A stretch of DNA of 64,000 nt from contig VWPU01022970.1 of the NCBI GenBank assembly GCA_013398955.1, positions 1-64,000 of the forward strand, written 5' to 3'. The DNA comes from Callaeas wilsoni. Taxonomy: Eukaryota > Chordata > Aves > Passeriformes > Callaeidae. Both the position numbers and the translations under genes were made by a program. Positions within the stretch are counted from its first letter, which is position 1; the number at the start of each line of letters is the position of its first letter. Shown one piece after another: positions 50,301-62,000 of this stretch. The notes under the pieces were generated by a model. It was not told where the DNA came from, made no database searches, and saw only the letters and a list, made by a program, of their open reading frames with translations.

Positions 50301-53300
50301 TCGATGGATGCATGTCAGTATTGCTGATTTTTTTCCCTTTTTTTAAACCTCTTTTCTGGAGGAAAAAATGACTCAGTCCCCAACCACCTGCCAAATTCCA
50401 GAAAATTCTGTAATCCAGAGGATATTTCATCTAGTGTGACGGAGAGAGGTTATCAAGCCCATGCTGGATTTGCAAAGTGTCCCCAGCTCCTTCCCACCGG
50501 CCCTGGGAAGCTGCGATGAATCTGCTTGATGAGCAGAGGCACTCCAGCTGTAAGAGTAACTGTTTGTGTAACTGCTCTGGTGTTCCTAAGAGTTATTCAA
50601 AGGAGAGGCAAAAGCAAGTTATAACACAAGCCCTGGATCAAACAGTTCAGCATTTGCTTCAGTTGACCTTTCTGAGTGTGAGCTGTGTTAAATCAGCTCT
50701 GTGAGACATGGCAGCCCCAAGAACATGCCTGGGGGCAAGTCAGAACTCTGTTTTGCAGTTTTGCCTCTGGCCGACAGTTGTAAAAAGTGTTAACTAATGA
50801 AATATTCTAAACGGGTAAATAGCAAAGAAAAAAAAAGTAGAAATCTACAGACAGCTGCCCATGAAGCTCAGAGCGAATGGAAGCTTCCTACTTGCAGAAT
50901 TCAGTTTCTTTTCACACCTTGACATCCCTGGTCATCATGTAAGACAGCCTGTGAGTCCAGAGCAGTAGGCAGCAAAATCCTCGTTAAGTCGCCCATACTC
51001 CTGTTGTTTTTCTTGTAATTCCAAGTTTTTCCTTTCCCACAGTGACATGTGCTGGAAGGAAGCACTTTGTCCGTACCTGGGGGGAAGGGAATTTAGGATG
51101 TTATATTGAAAGCTCTGCCTTTGTTGATGTACAGATCATGGCTTCTAAAACTGCTAAAAATCAGAGTGTAACGACAGTGGTGGTCCTCCAAAAACTGTGG
51201 AGCACCCTGCAGCAAGGCACAACCTCCTCCAGAGCCTGGTTTGCTCTACTCCATAACGTTTAATAAGAAGGACCAGAAATATTCCAGGAGACTGAAACAT
51301 TGCAGTAACTTGGGGGGTTGAGGACCTTGTTTCTCAAGCTCTGACATTTTCTTTAGTGCGGCGTGAGAAAGAGAACGAATGTCCCTGTGACCAGAGACAG
51401 TTCAGTTCATGCAGGTGACAGAGGCATGGGAGGGCTTGTGGGGGTCCTGCCTTAGTGCTGAAAGGATCAAAGGCAATAGAATTAGCAAGGAAAGTGCAGT
51501 TTTCCCTCACAATAGCCTCCAGAGTAATAGTGTCACCACAGAGATTAATAATTAAGCAAAGTTCTATCCCTTCCAAGAAGTCACATTCTAGGCTGAAGGA
51601 GTTTTGTATTATTGTTCAGGTGATATTAATTAGACTCAGCTTGAGTTATGAAATATTATGTAACGGAGATGTCTGTATTTCCTGCTCCAGTGATACAGCA
51701 GCATTTGGTTTCTTCAAACATTTCATACAAATTGGCCTGTGGGGCAGTTCAGGAACACTTCAGTCAGGCCATGGTTTGGGTTTGTGAGTTACTAGCAAGA
51801 TAAAACATGTTTATGGTCAAAGAAACCTTGTAGCCTACCGGTGGGATTTTCCTCTGCTTCACAGATACAGAGAGAGATGTAATGGGTGAAGTGTTCCCAC
51901 TTAATATTTTGCATGTAATCACATACAGGGAAGAAGTCTTCCACAGTTTTTCCCCTGCCCATTTGCAGATGTGGGGGGTACACCTGGAGTTTTAAGCCCG
52001 TATTTGTTTGAGAAGGCAGCCCTGTGTAACCCATGCTGGGGGAAGCAGATCCCACCAGGACTGCAGCTGGCACATCTCCTCCAAGCAGCCCTTTATACAT
52101 CGTGTTTTGCTCCTAGGGATCACAGAGGTTTTGAACAAGCTTTCGTACTCATCAAGAAGCATGACATGTCCTTGAAACAGCTGCCATGTTCATTTCTGGC
52201 ATTTGCTGAAATAAGACAGTAAGTTTCCAGTTTCTCATTTTCCTGACTTTTCATTCATTCTGGGACGTGAAAGTCCAGCTGAATTTTTCCTGGTTTGCAC
52301 ACTGTGTTGCTGCTAGTGATGATGAATTATTCATTGTTAACCTAAATGAATGAGCCTATTGATGAGTGCAAATCAGAAATTAGTTCAGTTAACTTTCCAG
52401 GAGCTTTACTGCCCAGAGGAATTGTTTGATAAGGAACAAAACTGGAAAAAAATGTTGTGTTGTGGGAACTTCATACTTTTCTCAAAACCAGATTTCAAAA
52501 CTGTTTTAGCAGATGAAAGTTTTTGCCTGGTTCCGTTTCTGAAAGGATTTATGGTATAACGTAGGTCTCTCTCGGTATAAAAGTCAGGCATTCCTCACTC
52601 AGCCTATGGAATAAAGTTGCACTGAAGTGTTTCAGTAGCTGAATTTGGCTCATTAATAAGTGATGACCACTACAGCCACTGCAGCTAGAGTCCTGTGATT
52701 TGCTGTGACCGTGCAGAGCCCCACTGGAATCACTGTCTGTGCCCAGTGGTATGATCCACTGCAGTGACACAGGGCTTTGGATTTCCAGACAGAGCAAGGA
52801 ATGCTGCAGCAACAGGATTAATAATAGTCCAGATGAATCCTGGCCAGCAGAGCCGGCTGCTCCTGCTGCAAAGAGCACCCAGAGCTCTCCACTACATCTC
52901 CTTCCAGTGACAACAGCCATTAAACCGGCAGTGCCACATTTCAAAATTCAGCAATAACACTGCCATCTGAAATTCCACAAATACTGACTGGACAATTTAA
53001 AACCCAATGTTTTTTCCCTGTCTTGCAGACTCTTGCTAATGCTTTCACCTGCATGCCCAGTTGATTTATATGCATTGAGAGACAAATATCTAGAAAGGGA
53101 ACCCTTTTTTTTTTTCGAACAGAAAATAAGACTAAAGATATTCTTTCTGGTTTTCTAACATGACTATTTGCAAAAGGTACAGCTCAGGAAAAAGCCTTTC
53201 CTAGGTTTTCTTCCATGAATCATGCCATAACCCTTTGCATATCTGTATGCAGATTTAAAATTAGGACACTTGTAGTCAGACTCCATGTTTTTACTGTTCT

Positions 53301-53428
53301 AAGGCATTAAATGAGGTTGTTTTTCTGTATTTCTCTGCTTGAAAAAAAGTTGTGCAAATACCTTCATCTGTTGCTATTTGTTCATTCAACACAAATAGTT
53401 TGGCTTTCCCCAGACTTGTATTTATTAC
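44380..53428. other. Long unmarked stretch, no gene seen
   Basis: About 9 kb without recognisable genes, RNA genes or transposons. A strong acceptor-like tract ends at 51042 (TTTTTCCTTTCCCACAG) and is followed by an open frame to 51263, but no donor or partner exon was found. The frames at 51334-52222 and 52549-52957 overlap on opposite strands and look random; the latter comes from a locally GC-richer patch. Confidence 0.5.
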
Positions 53429-53445
53429 AAAAAAAAAAAAAAAAA
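53429..53445. repeat. Poly-A run (17 A)
   Basis: Seventeen uninterrupted A. No AATAAA signal lies just upstream and no flanking direct repeats were seen, so a processed-pseudogene tail is not supported. It is best read as a mononucleotide repeat. Confidence 0.9.
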
Positions 53446-56400
53446 GCATTTAGCCATAGAACACAAAAATTCATTTAAAATCCATTTGCTCTCCAAAGCA
53501 AGCAGATGTACGGTTATGAACTAGTAACCTATAGGGCAAAATGAACTTTTGCCTAGTAAGAGAAGATCCCTGCTGTCACTCCTCCCTCTTCCCCTTGATG
53601 TGTTCAATACTTTCTGGGAATGCACAGTGTAAAACCTACAGAAGATCAAATCTCTCCTGGATTTGGTTTTATTACATAAAGGCAGTGCATTCAAGTAATT
53701 TGTGTCATGCTGCTCCCCTGCACTCCCTTGGCATAATGTGCTCCAGGAGACGGGACCAAAAGCACAAGTGTGACATCTATTGACAGCCTTGGCTGGCAGC
53801 GCGCGGCAGCCTGAAAGCTGCAGCAGGAGTAGGGAAAGGTCTGTGACAGCCTCTCCGCTGCAGGACTCATCATTTTTAAAGAGATTTACCGCAAAAGGCT
53901 AATGTTGGGTTTGAACTGCCTGTGTTTTACGTGTTCAGTTAAACCTAAGCCCTGCACAAGTTTCTAGAAGAATAATCTATCCTGAACTGTGAGACCCAAA
54001 ACATACCAGAAGATCCTTGATCTCCAGACTCCTGAAGGAGTGGAGCAGGGAATGCTTCATGCTTCTGGTGTCCATATGCTCTTCCCTAGGCATTTTTCAC
54101 TGGCTAATGATTAATGTATCCATCCCTGGAGGTCGATGCTTATCAGCCTGTGTTAGCTCTGGAAATACCAGGGTTTCCCAAGCTGAAGCAACCTGAGGAG
54201 CCATGACAGCTGTAATGAGCCATCTGCAGCTCTGCTGCGTGTTGGCCACTGCCCAAACGAGGATCCTGGGCAAAGCAGACTTCCCTCCTACTCTGGTGCA
54301 GCTGGTCTCCGTGTTCAGACTGTTTGAGCTGTAGGAATGAACATTATTTACAGCGTTACAGGCTCTGTCTAGCTGATATTTTGCCTTTTGATGTGGCTTT
54401 AGAGGAGGCTGGTTGAAAGTGTAAATGTGCCCAACTACAGGATTGCATTCCGTGTACTGTGCACTTCTTGAGTCATCTTTTGAAATTTCCCTATTGCTCT
54501 TTTTCTAGCAAGACACAGGTTTTCTCACTGTTCTCTTAATTTCTGACAAATCAAAAAGAGGTATTTGCACTTCAAATAGCCAAGAGTTGTCCTTATTTAG
54601 AATCTTTACGACAGGCAGAGAGGTGGTGCTCTCCTCGTGGTCATCTCAAACATCACACTTGGTTTTAAAGGCAAAGTTTTCCATACGTCACCTTAATTCT
54701 ACTCTTGTAATTCCACCAGTCAGCCTACTCTTAGTACAAGAAGCCCTTGCTCGTGGGTAGTTTCCAGAAAAAAATCCTGTGAGTGAGCCCAGGGAAAGGT
54801 GGGTTTTGAAAGGCTGTAAGCCATCTACAGGGAATTAATTGCCAAAGGCTACTTACTGAGATCCCTGGCACATGTTGTAGACCTTTAAAGGGAATAGTTT
54901 TTAAAGTAAATCACCTTTCTTATCTCAGTTTTCTAATGTGTAATTCCATTGGCTTTGGAAAGGTGACTTATCGTTTGTCTTTATTTTAAAAAGATTGAAC
55001 TCAGGCTTTTTATCTTCAACAAAACCTGGTTTTGCTGAACCTTTGAAAGCTACTTTTAAGATGGATTTCCAATGTTTTCAGTGGCAATAGCTTTGAAATG
55101 AATACATGAATCTGAGTAGAACTGGGGATTTTACACCTCATTCTCCATTACATTCCTGTCATCAGAGGGGTTTGGATCTGAGTTTAAACTTTGAAGCTTA
55201 ATTTAACCAAATTAAAGTATTGCCATTAATTAAATGCACTGTGATACATTTATATTTATTAGATAACCCAGCTTTCCTGAGTTACCTTTTAGCTATGGGT
55301 TCCTGAAAGTAGGCAAACTTCTACCCATGGGAGCTTTTTTGTGTATCCTTCACTTCTGCCCAACTGGGATTGCTGCCTTTTACAAATACATGCAGGAGCT
55401 GTTCCTTCCTCTTCAATTCAAAGGCTTATCTGAAGGGAAAAGAAGTAAACCAGACTCAAAGGTACAAGTAAAATGTCCTCTTGTTTTCTTCAGTGTTGCT
55501 GATTCTTAAAAAAAGAAACATATTCCTTCAATAAATTAACACACAGTGAAAATCTGTGTGGGAGAATGTAGATAAAATATGTGTAATTTCAAAGTTTGCC
55601 CTTTTTCTGAGCCCCATATGCTAAGTACTAAAATAAAATTACAACACAGGGGAAATGGGATGATAGATCCAGGACATGGTGAGAAATATATGGCTATTAA
55701 TTTGTAATTTTGTTTTGCTAACTGTGAGACTAGAAGGCTCTCTGCACACTAAATAATGACGGTATTTGGAGCGATAAATCTGAGCATCCTTGTGCTGTCT
55801 CCTGCTGTTGAATAAATCTGTTGGCCTGTTACAGGCTAACAGTTCTGCTAATGGTTTTAACTGGGCTGTTTCACACAAAACAGGCATCTTTCCCCTCAGC
55901 TCCACTGAGATCCTTGGCCAGGCATGAATGGAGCTCTGCCCATACAAGTGGAGTGCGATGCCAGGATGGATCTAATGTGTCCACAGCCCTCATTTTCTTG
56001 GGAGATTCTCCTTCCTTAAGCTCTGCTCTCGCCACAGCAGAGGAGAGTAGTCACTCCTGCTTGCCTGTGTCACCTGTTGGAGGAACCCTTCTTTCACAGC
56101 AGGAAGCTCAGAGCAATCCCATTCATTACCTGCTCCCATTAAGGCCTTAAGGAAAGCCAGGTTAGAGTTGGAAAACTCATTTTCACCTGATATAAGGTAT
56201 CATTAGGCAGCTGAATGATTGCAGGAAGTGTAATGTAGCACTGCAGTGGAGAAACTACAGACTGGCAGGAGGATTTCTGCAAGTGCAGGAACCATTCACT
56301 CTTTATATATGCACAAAGGAGGAGATTTCTCGTTTGGTTGCTGTTGGGTTTTTGGCTTTTTTTCTCTCTTAAGCACTGTTTTGTGCTTTCTAGCACCTGT

Positions 56401-58699
56401 TGCAATGTGCAAAAGTGTGAGCTAAAAGACTGATACAGAAGTTGCACAAACACATAAACTAGAAAATTGCAAAATAATCTTGTACTGGCTTCATCACCTG
56501 CTTCTTAGCAGCCTGAAACTGTCAACAAAGAGAATTCAGGAAGCTGGGCCGTTTGTATAAATTCCTTCAGGAGGAAGCAGTAGTGGCCATAGCGGGCCCT
56601 AGCAGTCTCATGTAGGCAACTTAGGAAAAGTCAGACCCTGCATTAACACAGCATGTTTTAAAGAGATGATCACACGTGTTATCTGCCAGAAAAACACTTG
56701 TCCAGGGGGGTTGGTTATGTTTTTTCTAGAGAAAATCTGTTCAGATTGCTCATAGGTGGGTAAGTAGGATTCACAGCTGTTATTTTGACGTATTAAAGGT
56801 CAGTGGCATTTGGTTAATTTGCTATCAGATGTGGCTTGTGGGAAGGTGATATGGTGATGTCAGAGCAAAGATCTTAATGGATCTTTCTAGACTTTTCCCT
56901 TGCCTTGTGGCATGAGCAGCCACACTGGCAGGGACTGGGCCAAGAGCCTTCCAGTGCTTTTTCCCTTGTTTCTTTTGTAAAATTGAAACCAAAATCTGTT
57001 GGCACACACTTGAAGGATCTTGTAATATATTGTTTTGTGTCAATACACACAGTGTTCTTTGTGACAGCCCCATTCTCAGGATGAATGTCCTAATTTTTAA
57101 GCTGTTAAAGGGACCTGTCTATATTTTAAAACACAAGGCCAGTCCCTTCCCAGATTTTTAGAGGAGTGTTTGCAGAATTGTAGTTGTGGGCCCCAGGGGA
57201 AGTGGAAATCTCTTTAGCACAACCAGAGATGCAAAAATCTGTGGGGAAGGAGCAGGACTTTGGTCTATTACCCGTCTTTGACTTGTTATTATTGAGTGTG
57301 TTAGGCTGGTAGATGTTGAATTTGAGCACCCACCTACATTTGCTGACCTGGACAGGCATCCGGGGGCGACCATATGTCTTCTAAGACAAGTCATATGTGA
57401 GCAGATGGAAATGCTCAGTTGCATACAGATATTCTGGTGTTACAGCCTCGTGCCTCAGACCTCGGATTCCTCATTCTTCTAGCCACATATTTGAACCCAG
57501 CCAAAACTGATGTCTGTGAATTCAAACTGTCCAAAAGAACCGAGGGAATAACTGTAATAAAAGTGAGCTGATCATTCTGAAAACATGCCAAAAATACACT
57601 CCATTGTCTGGAATTCATTTGCTGTGATTTTGCCATAATTAGAGCTTGAACATTCATTAATTATACTGAGTTTATTCAGAGGAAGTCAGGTAATCGCTGC
57701 TTTTCACAGTTGCTCATGAAGGATTGTAATTAAAGAGCCCTTGCCATTCTCAGCCAGACACTGTTAAAGGGACTTGCCCTACATTGAGTCCCCTGCTCAA
57801 ATTTGCTTCCACCTCCCTCTCACAGCTGCTCATATTTGTTAAAAACTTTCTGTGGTAGTATTTGAGGGAAGACTGACCCTGGTATTTTTTCCCTATTTCT
57901 GCTATTTTTTCCTCTTTGTGGCATTTTTAGCTTGTTCTGAGATCTTTATTATACAAGTGTTACTTAAAGGTGAGTTGCTCCAGAATAAGTAGTTATGAGG
58001 AGAACAAGCCCAGAAGTGTATTTTATTCTCTAACTCCCTCACATTTAAAACTTCATGTATTTCATAAAAACTATACATATTCCATGGATTTTGGAAAACT
58101 CAGTAGCACTGTGTAAAATTAGGGGAATCAGAGAGCTGGAAAACAGTTAAAACTTTATTTCTGGTGATATAGCTATTGCTCATAGAAGAAACTTGGAAGG
58201 AGTAGTGTGGGGAAATTATTATAGAGTTCTAGCTGGATGAGCTTACTTGTGTCTTTCTCTGCAGCACCTGGATGCTGCAGGAAATAATAGGTCAGATCAT
58301 GACTTTTATCTCTGTGACAGTTCCTTTTTTTCCGAAGTTACTGGCTCAAAGTCTAAATTGATATTTTTGAACGGAAAACACGTCTGAGGTTTGTCTTGAG
58401 CATGCTCACCAATTTGCAGTGGGATTTTTATGGTCTTACTGTAGACGAACACTTCAGTGTTAACAGTTGGAAAATGAGGCACCAACTCTGAGCTTCATCC
58501 ATAAGGTCTCTCTAATGTCAGCAGAGACAGGGAGGCAATGCCAAAAAAGATGGTGAAATTATTTTTCTTTTTTTTAAAGAGCACTGGAAAGAGCAGAGAA
58601 AATTAAAAAGAATCCAGGGCACCTTCCTTGTTGTTGAATTAACTCTGCTATGACAGTGATACAGCTGCTCTTTTCTTAAAGTTCACAGCTCCTGCTAAT
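53446..58699. other. Unique sequence, no gene seen
   Basis: A small CpG-richer spot (GCGCGCGG-like) lies near 53798-53808. The frames at 55639-56453 and 56825-57657 are short, overlap and carry no known motif. No transposon or RNA gene was recognised. Confidence 0.5.
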
Positions 58700-58960
58700 T
58701 CTCTCACTCTCTTTATCACTTTAAAGAAGACATTACAGCCTATCATGCCCGTAATTCACTGGCTGGGACACCTTAAGCACATATTTGCATTGTTCTTGTT
58801 GCAATGAATTCTAAAGGAGATGTTATAGTTCAACATGCCCGATCACATTTAATCAACAAGCCATAGGTAAAAATCTCTGAGTGCCATGAAATGGATAAAA
58901 GAACATTATCAGTCCAGGGGTGTTTTTCTAATAAAATTATTCTTAAAATAACAACTCTCT
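58700..58960. promoter_or_regulatory. Candidate conserved element with a repeated 5S-like motif
   Basis: CATGCCCG occurs at 58744-58751 and again exactly 90 bases later at 58834-58841, with partly similar flanks (AGA, TTA, AG). The second copy, TCAACATGCCCGATC, resembles the start of the 5S rRNA region (TGAACACGCCCGATC) at 13 of 15 positions. A POU octamer lies between them at 58785-58792. 5S-headed SINEs (AmnSINE1 type) are known to survive in amniote genomes as conserved elements, so this may be a remnant of one, but the similarity is short and may be chance. Confidence 0.15.
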
Positions 58961-61037
58961 TAGGCTTAAACCTAACAGAGCACAGAAGATCAGGGCAGTG
59001 CTGAGGCGTGAACAGAATCGCCGAGAATGGTGCAATTCACTTATTTTAAGGAAAATGAACAGAAAATGGTGATGTTATAATGTGCTCTGCAACAGGAAAA
59101 ATGGGTTGCAAGAGACTTCATCGAACAATTCCCAGCAGCATTGGCAATCGTTCTACACTGATCCTGTGTTTCTCAATCCCTATCTAAGTGTAGAACTTTC
59201 TGAGTTCACATTATTTGTGGTAGGGTTCAAGCATCCCAGGGCAGCCTGTGGAAAATGATGTTTTTAAGTAAAGCAAAAGTGGCCAGATCTCTCTAGATCC
59301 TCCTGTAGCTATTTTGGAGGGCTGTGTTCTGGTATTTTTTCTGTGAATTTGCATGGTGCAATACTGGTTTTGGTTAGCTGCATATACTTTTCAAATGGTT
59401 TGCTGCATAATTTAGGCTGGATGGTGTTATCCAAATGAAAGGACAATGTCTGTATATCATTGTCAAGGTGATGGTTATAACTTCCAACCACCTGCTGTAC
59501 TTTCAGATTTCATTTGTCTTTGGGGACCCAAACAGAGGCTTGAAATGCGAAGGGGAGATGATGAGTCAGCCCAAGAGAGGTACTATGCCACATCAGTTGG
59601 ACAAACCCCAGAGCTTATTATATCATTTGGACAAGTGTCACACATATATTTGAATGCTTTTCTGAGACAAAAGAAATCTTTCATCCCCCCAGACAGATGA
59701 AAGATTCAGCCATTACTACCCCTGAGTGTGATTTGCTGTCATTCTGGCTACAAGGAACAGGAAAATCCACTAGACATAACAGCCACAGCATTATAGGACC
59801 AGGGATAGATTAGGAAGGAGTTATTGCTGGCACTTTCTATTCTCTCTTGGCCCACACATCTATTTATTATTCACTTTCCTCAGGGTCTGGATTTATCTGA
59901 TGACTGACATCCCAATACAAATTGAAATTTAAGCTTTAGGTTTATATACATGGTTGCCTCTTCAGGCTGAGGCAGTGTGAGTTGAGGGTGAGTCCCTCAA
60001 TGTCAAACAGAAGAGGAGCCAGACTGTGAGGGAAGAAAGTGGTATTATATTTGGCAGATGTTCTCAGTCCTCACAGCAAAGACATGACACTTACAGTAAG
60101 TAGAATTTCTCACAAATTAATGACATGTTCTGCAAACTTTCCTGTCTGTCCTTTTAAGTCCTTGAGGTTTTTACACTCTGGAAATGATAACAAGCACTGG
60201 AAAGTTGGAGGCCGGTTAATGTTGTCACAGGAGAATAATATACAATGAATTCTGTCTAAATGAGCACCTGATATGAAAGACGTACAATGATAAGGCTCAG
60301 AAATCTATATTCGCTCTCCACTGTGCTGCTCTCCAGTGGTAATATTTATATGCAGATAGCCATGTAAATGAATATCTTATGAATAACTCAAAGTCAGAGA
60401 GAAAAACAAATCCTTCTGTAAATAGATAAAACAAATTACAAGATGTCTTTTAGGATGATCTTCTTTGAAGTCATTGTACTTGAGGGGCAAAGGGAGAGCT
60501 GGCGTTTTGCAAATGTTCTCAAAATGAACGGAGAGAGACGCCTTCCCCTTTCCCATCCTCACGCTGAATTTTTTGTTTCATATGGCACAGAAGGGGATTA
60601 GGTACAACTTGAAAGTCAGGAGTGTGATATTTAACCTGCTGTGTCATCCCCATACACGGTCCTAATGAGGATGGAACCAGCCCTGCTGGTCCTCACCGTG
60701 GCTATGGAAATCACAGGCACTATGGCAGCTGGCAGATATTCCCTTGGTTTATAGAGAAATGGAAGAAAATCACTTGGTCCTATGGACCAGACTGTGAGTT
60801 TAACAAAGACCTTTCCTGTGGTCTGTGAAGGACATAGGGCTGAATTCCTGCCATCTAAAGCCTAATCAAGGGAATACGAAGGTTAAATTGGCTCATTGCT
60901 TTTATACAGGATATATTGTCAGCTTTCATGCTTCTCTTTAGCTGCTGACGGCAGTCGCATGGACAATTTTGTTTCAAATAGAAAGGAGTTAAAAACAGTT
61001 GTTTAGGTTGCAAGGTCAGGCACCAGGTTTAAGTTTC
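58961..61037. other. Unique sequence, no gene seen
   Basis: A POU octamer lies at 59347-59354. The frames at 59435-59700 and 60039-60248 are unsupported. No repeat family was recognised. Confidence 0.5.
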
Positions 61038-61109
61038 TATAGGCACATTAAGTTGTGCCTGCTGGTCCCTGAATATAGGCACATTAAGTTGTCCCTGCTC
61101 TTCCCTGAG
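61038..61109. repeat. 36-bp tandem duplication
   Basis: Two head-to-tail copies of a 36-base unit (61038-61073 and 61074-61109), each beginning TATAGGCACATTAAGTTGT, match at 32 of 36 positions. The first 19 bases are identical; the changes lie in the second half. It is a local duplication, not part of a larger satellite: no third copy flanks it. Confidence 0.9.
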
Positions 61110-61559
61110 TGAAGAGAGGTCCTGGATGGGGAGAGGGAGTTACTGAATTATTCAGGTAAAAGCTGCAAGGTGGAAAATGAAGGTTTTATCACAATTTTAC
61201 TTGTATTTTTCACAGCATTCTCATACCCAGCAAATGTACTGCATCAGCAGGTAAAAATCCCCCTGCTATGCCCTCGCTACAAGTCAGCTTTTAGATGAAA
61301 ATGTCCTTGTCACGAAAACATCGCTGTGCTTGGCCTCCCCTTAACGAGCGGTCAGAGAGCAGGGCTGGCACGCGGCAGCTGAGAAAACGGAGCTAATGCT
61401 GTGGCAATACCTGTTGTACAGAGAAAATAATTATTTGAGCCACTTCTCCCACCTTCTCTCACCTGGATTTTCCCTGGCTCAGTAAAATCCAAGCAAGTCA
61501 TCCAGTATGTGCCCTCCCTGTGGGCTTCAGATCTGGGGACCACATTTACCTTTTGATCT
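61110..61559. other. Unique sequence, no gene seen
   Basis: A locally GC- and CpG-richer patch lies near 61340-61390 without a promoter motif that I can defend. Confidence 0.45.
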
Positions 61560-62000
61560 CCACCAAAGAAACATTTATCTAAATTTAAAATTAATTAATA
61601 TCATGCAGCTAAATCTAAACCCTGTGGATTACATTCAAGTTTATCCAATAAGAGCCGGAAGCCTGATCTTCTGAATATAAATTACTGCATCATCTGCATG
61701 AGATTTAATTGAGAAAACTGCATCGAAAAGGCAAATTAAATACCAAGAACACAACAGATTTTCCACAGAGAAACACCGTGGGAAGTGAAAAACCATCTGT
61801 ACAGAGAAGAACAGAATGACATTTTTGCATCATGTCAGCAAGCTAATATTTTCTCTTTCATCAATTATCTATGTTAAACATTTTGGTAAGACAGATAAAT
61901 TAATGTACTTTTGACTATCACCTGACATTAGTTAAGATGATGAAAAGATCATTCCAAACTCAAAATGACACATCAATTTTAAATGGTTTCAAATTTACAT
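61560..62000. promoter_or_regulatory. Candidate conserved non-coding element
   Basis: Unique AT-rich sequence with TTAATTAATAT (about 61591-61601), several AAATTAA/TTTAATT words, TGCATCATCTGCATGAG and a TGCATCATGTCAGC stretch. It has no microsatellite or repeat signature. The density of homeodomain-type cores suggests a developmental enhancer; this is inference only and the borders are rough. Confidence 0.18.

Noticed and set aside
51043..51263. Open frame after a strong acceptor-like tract
   Set aside because: No donor, polyadenylation signal or partner exon was found; kept only as a note.
52549..52957. Overlapping frames on both strands in a GC-richer patch
   Set aside because: Fewer stops are expected where GC is higher; both strands are open and neither has a recognisable motif.
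53429..53445. Poly-A run as the tail of a processed pseudogene
   Set aside because: No AATAAA upstream, no coding homology and no flanking direct repeats.
57352..57372. CCGGGGGCGACC as a CTCF site
   Set aside because: The match to the motif is only about 10 of 14, with mismatches at informative positions.
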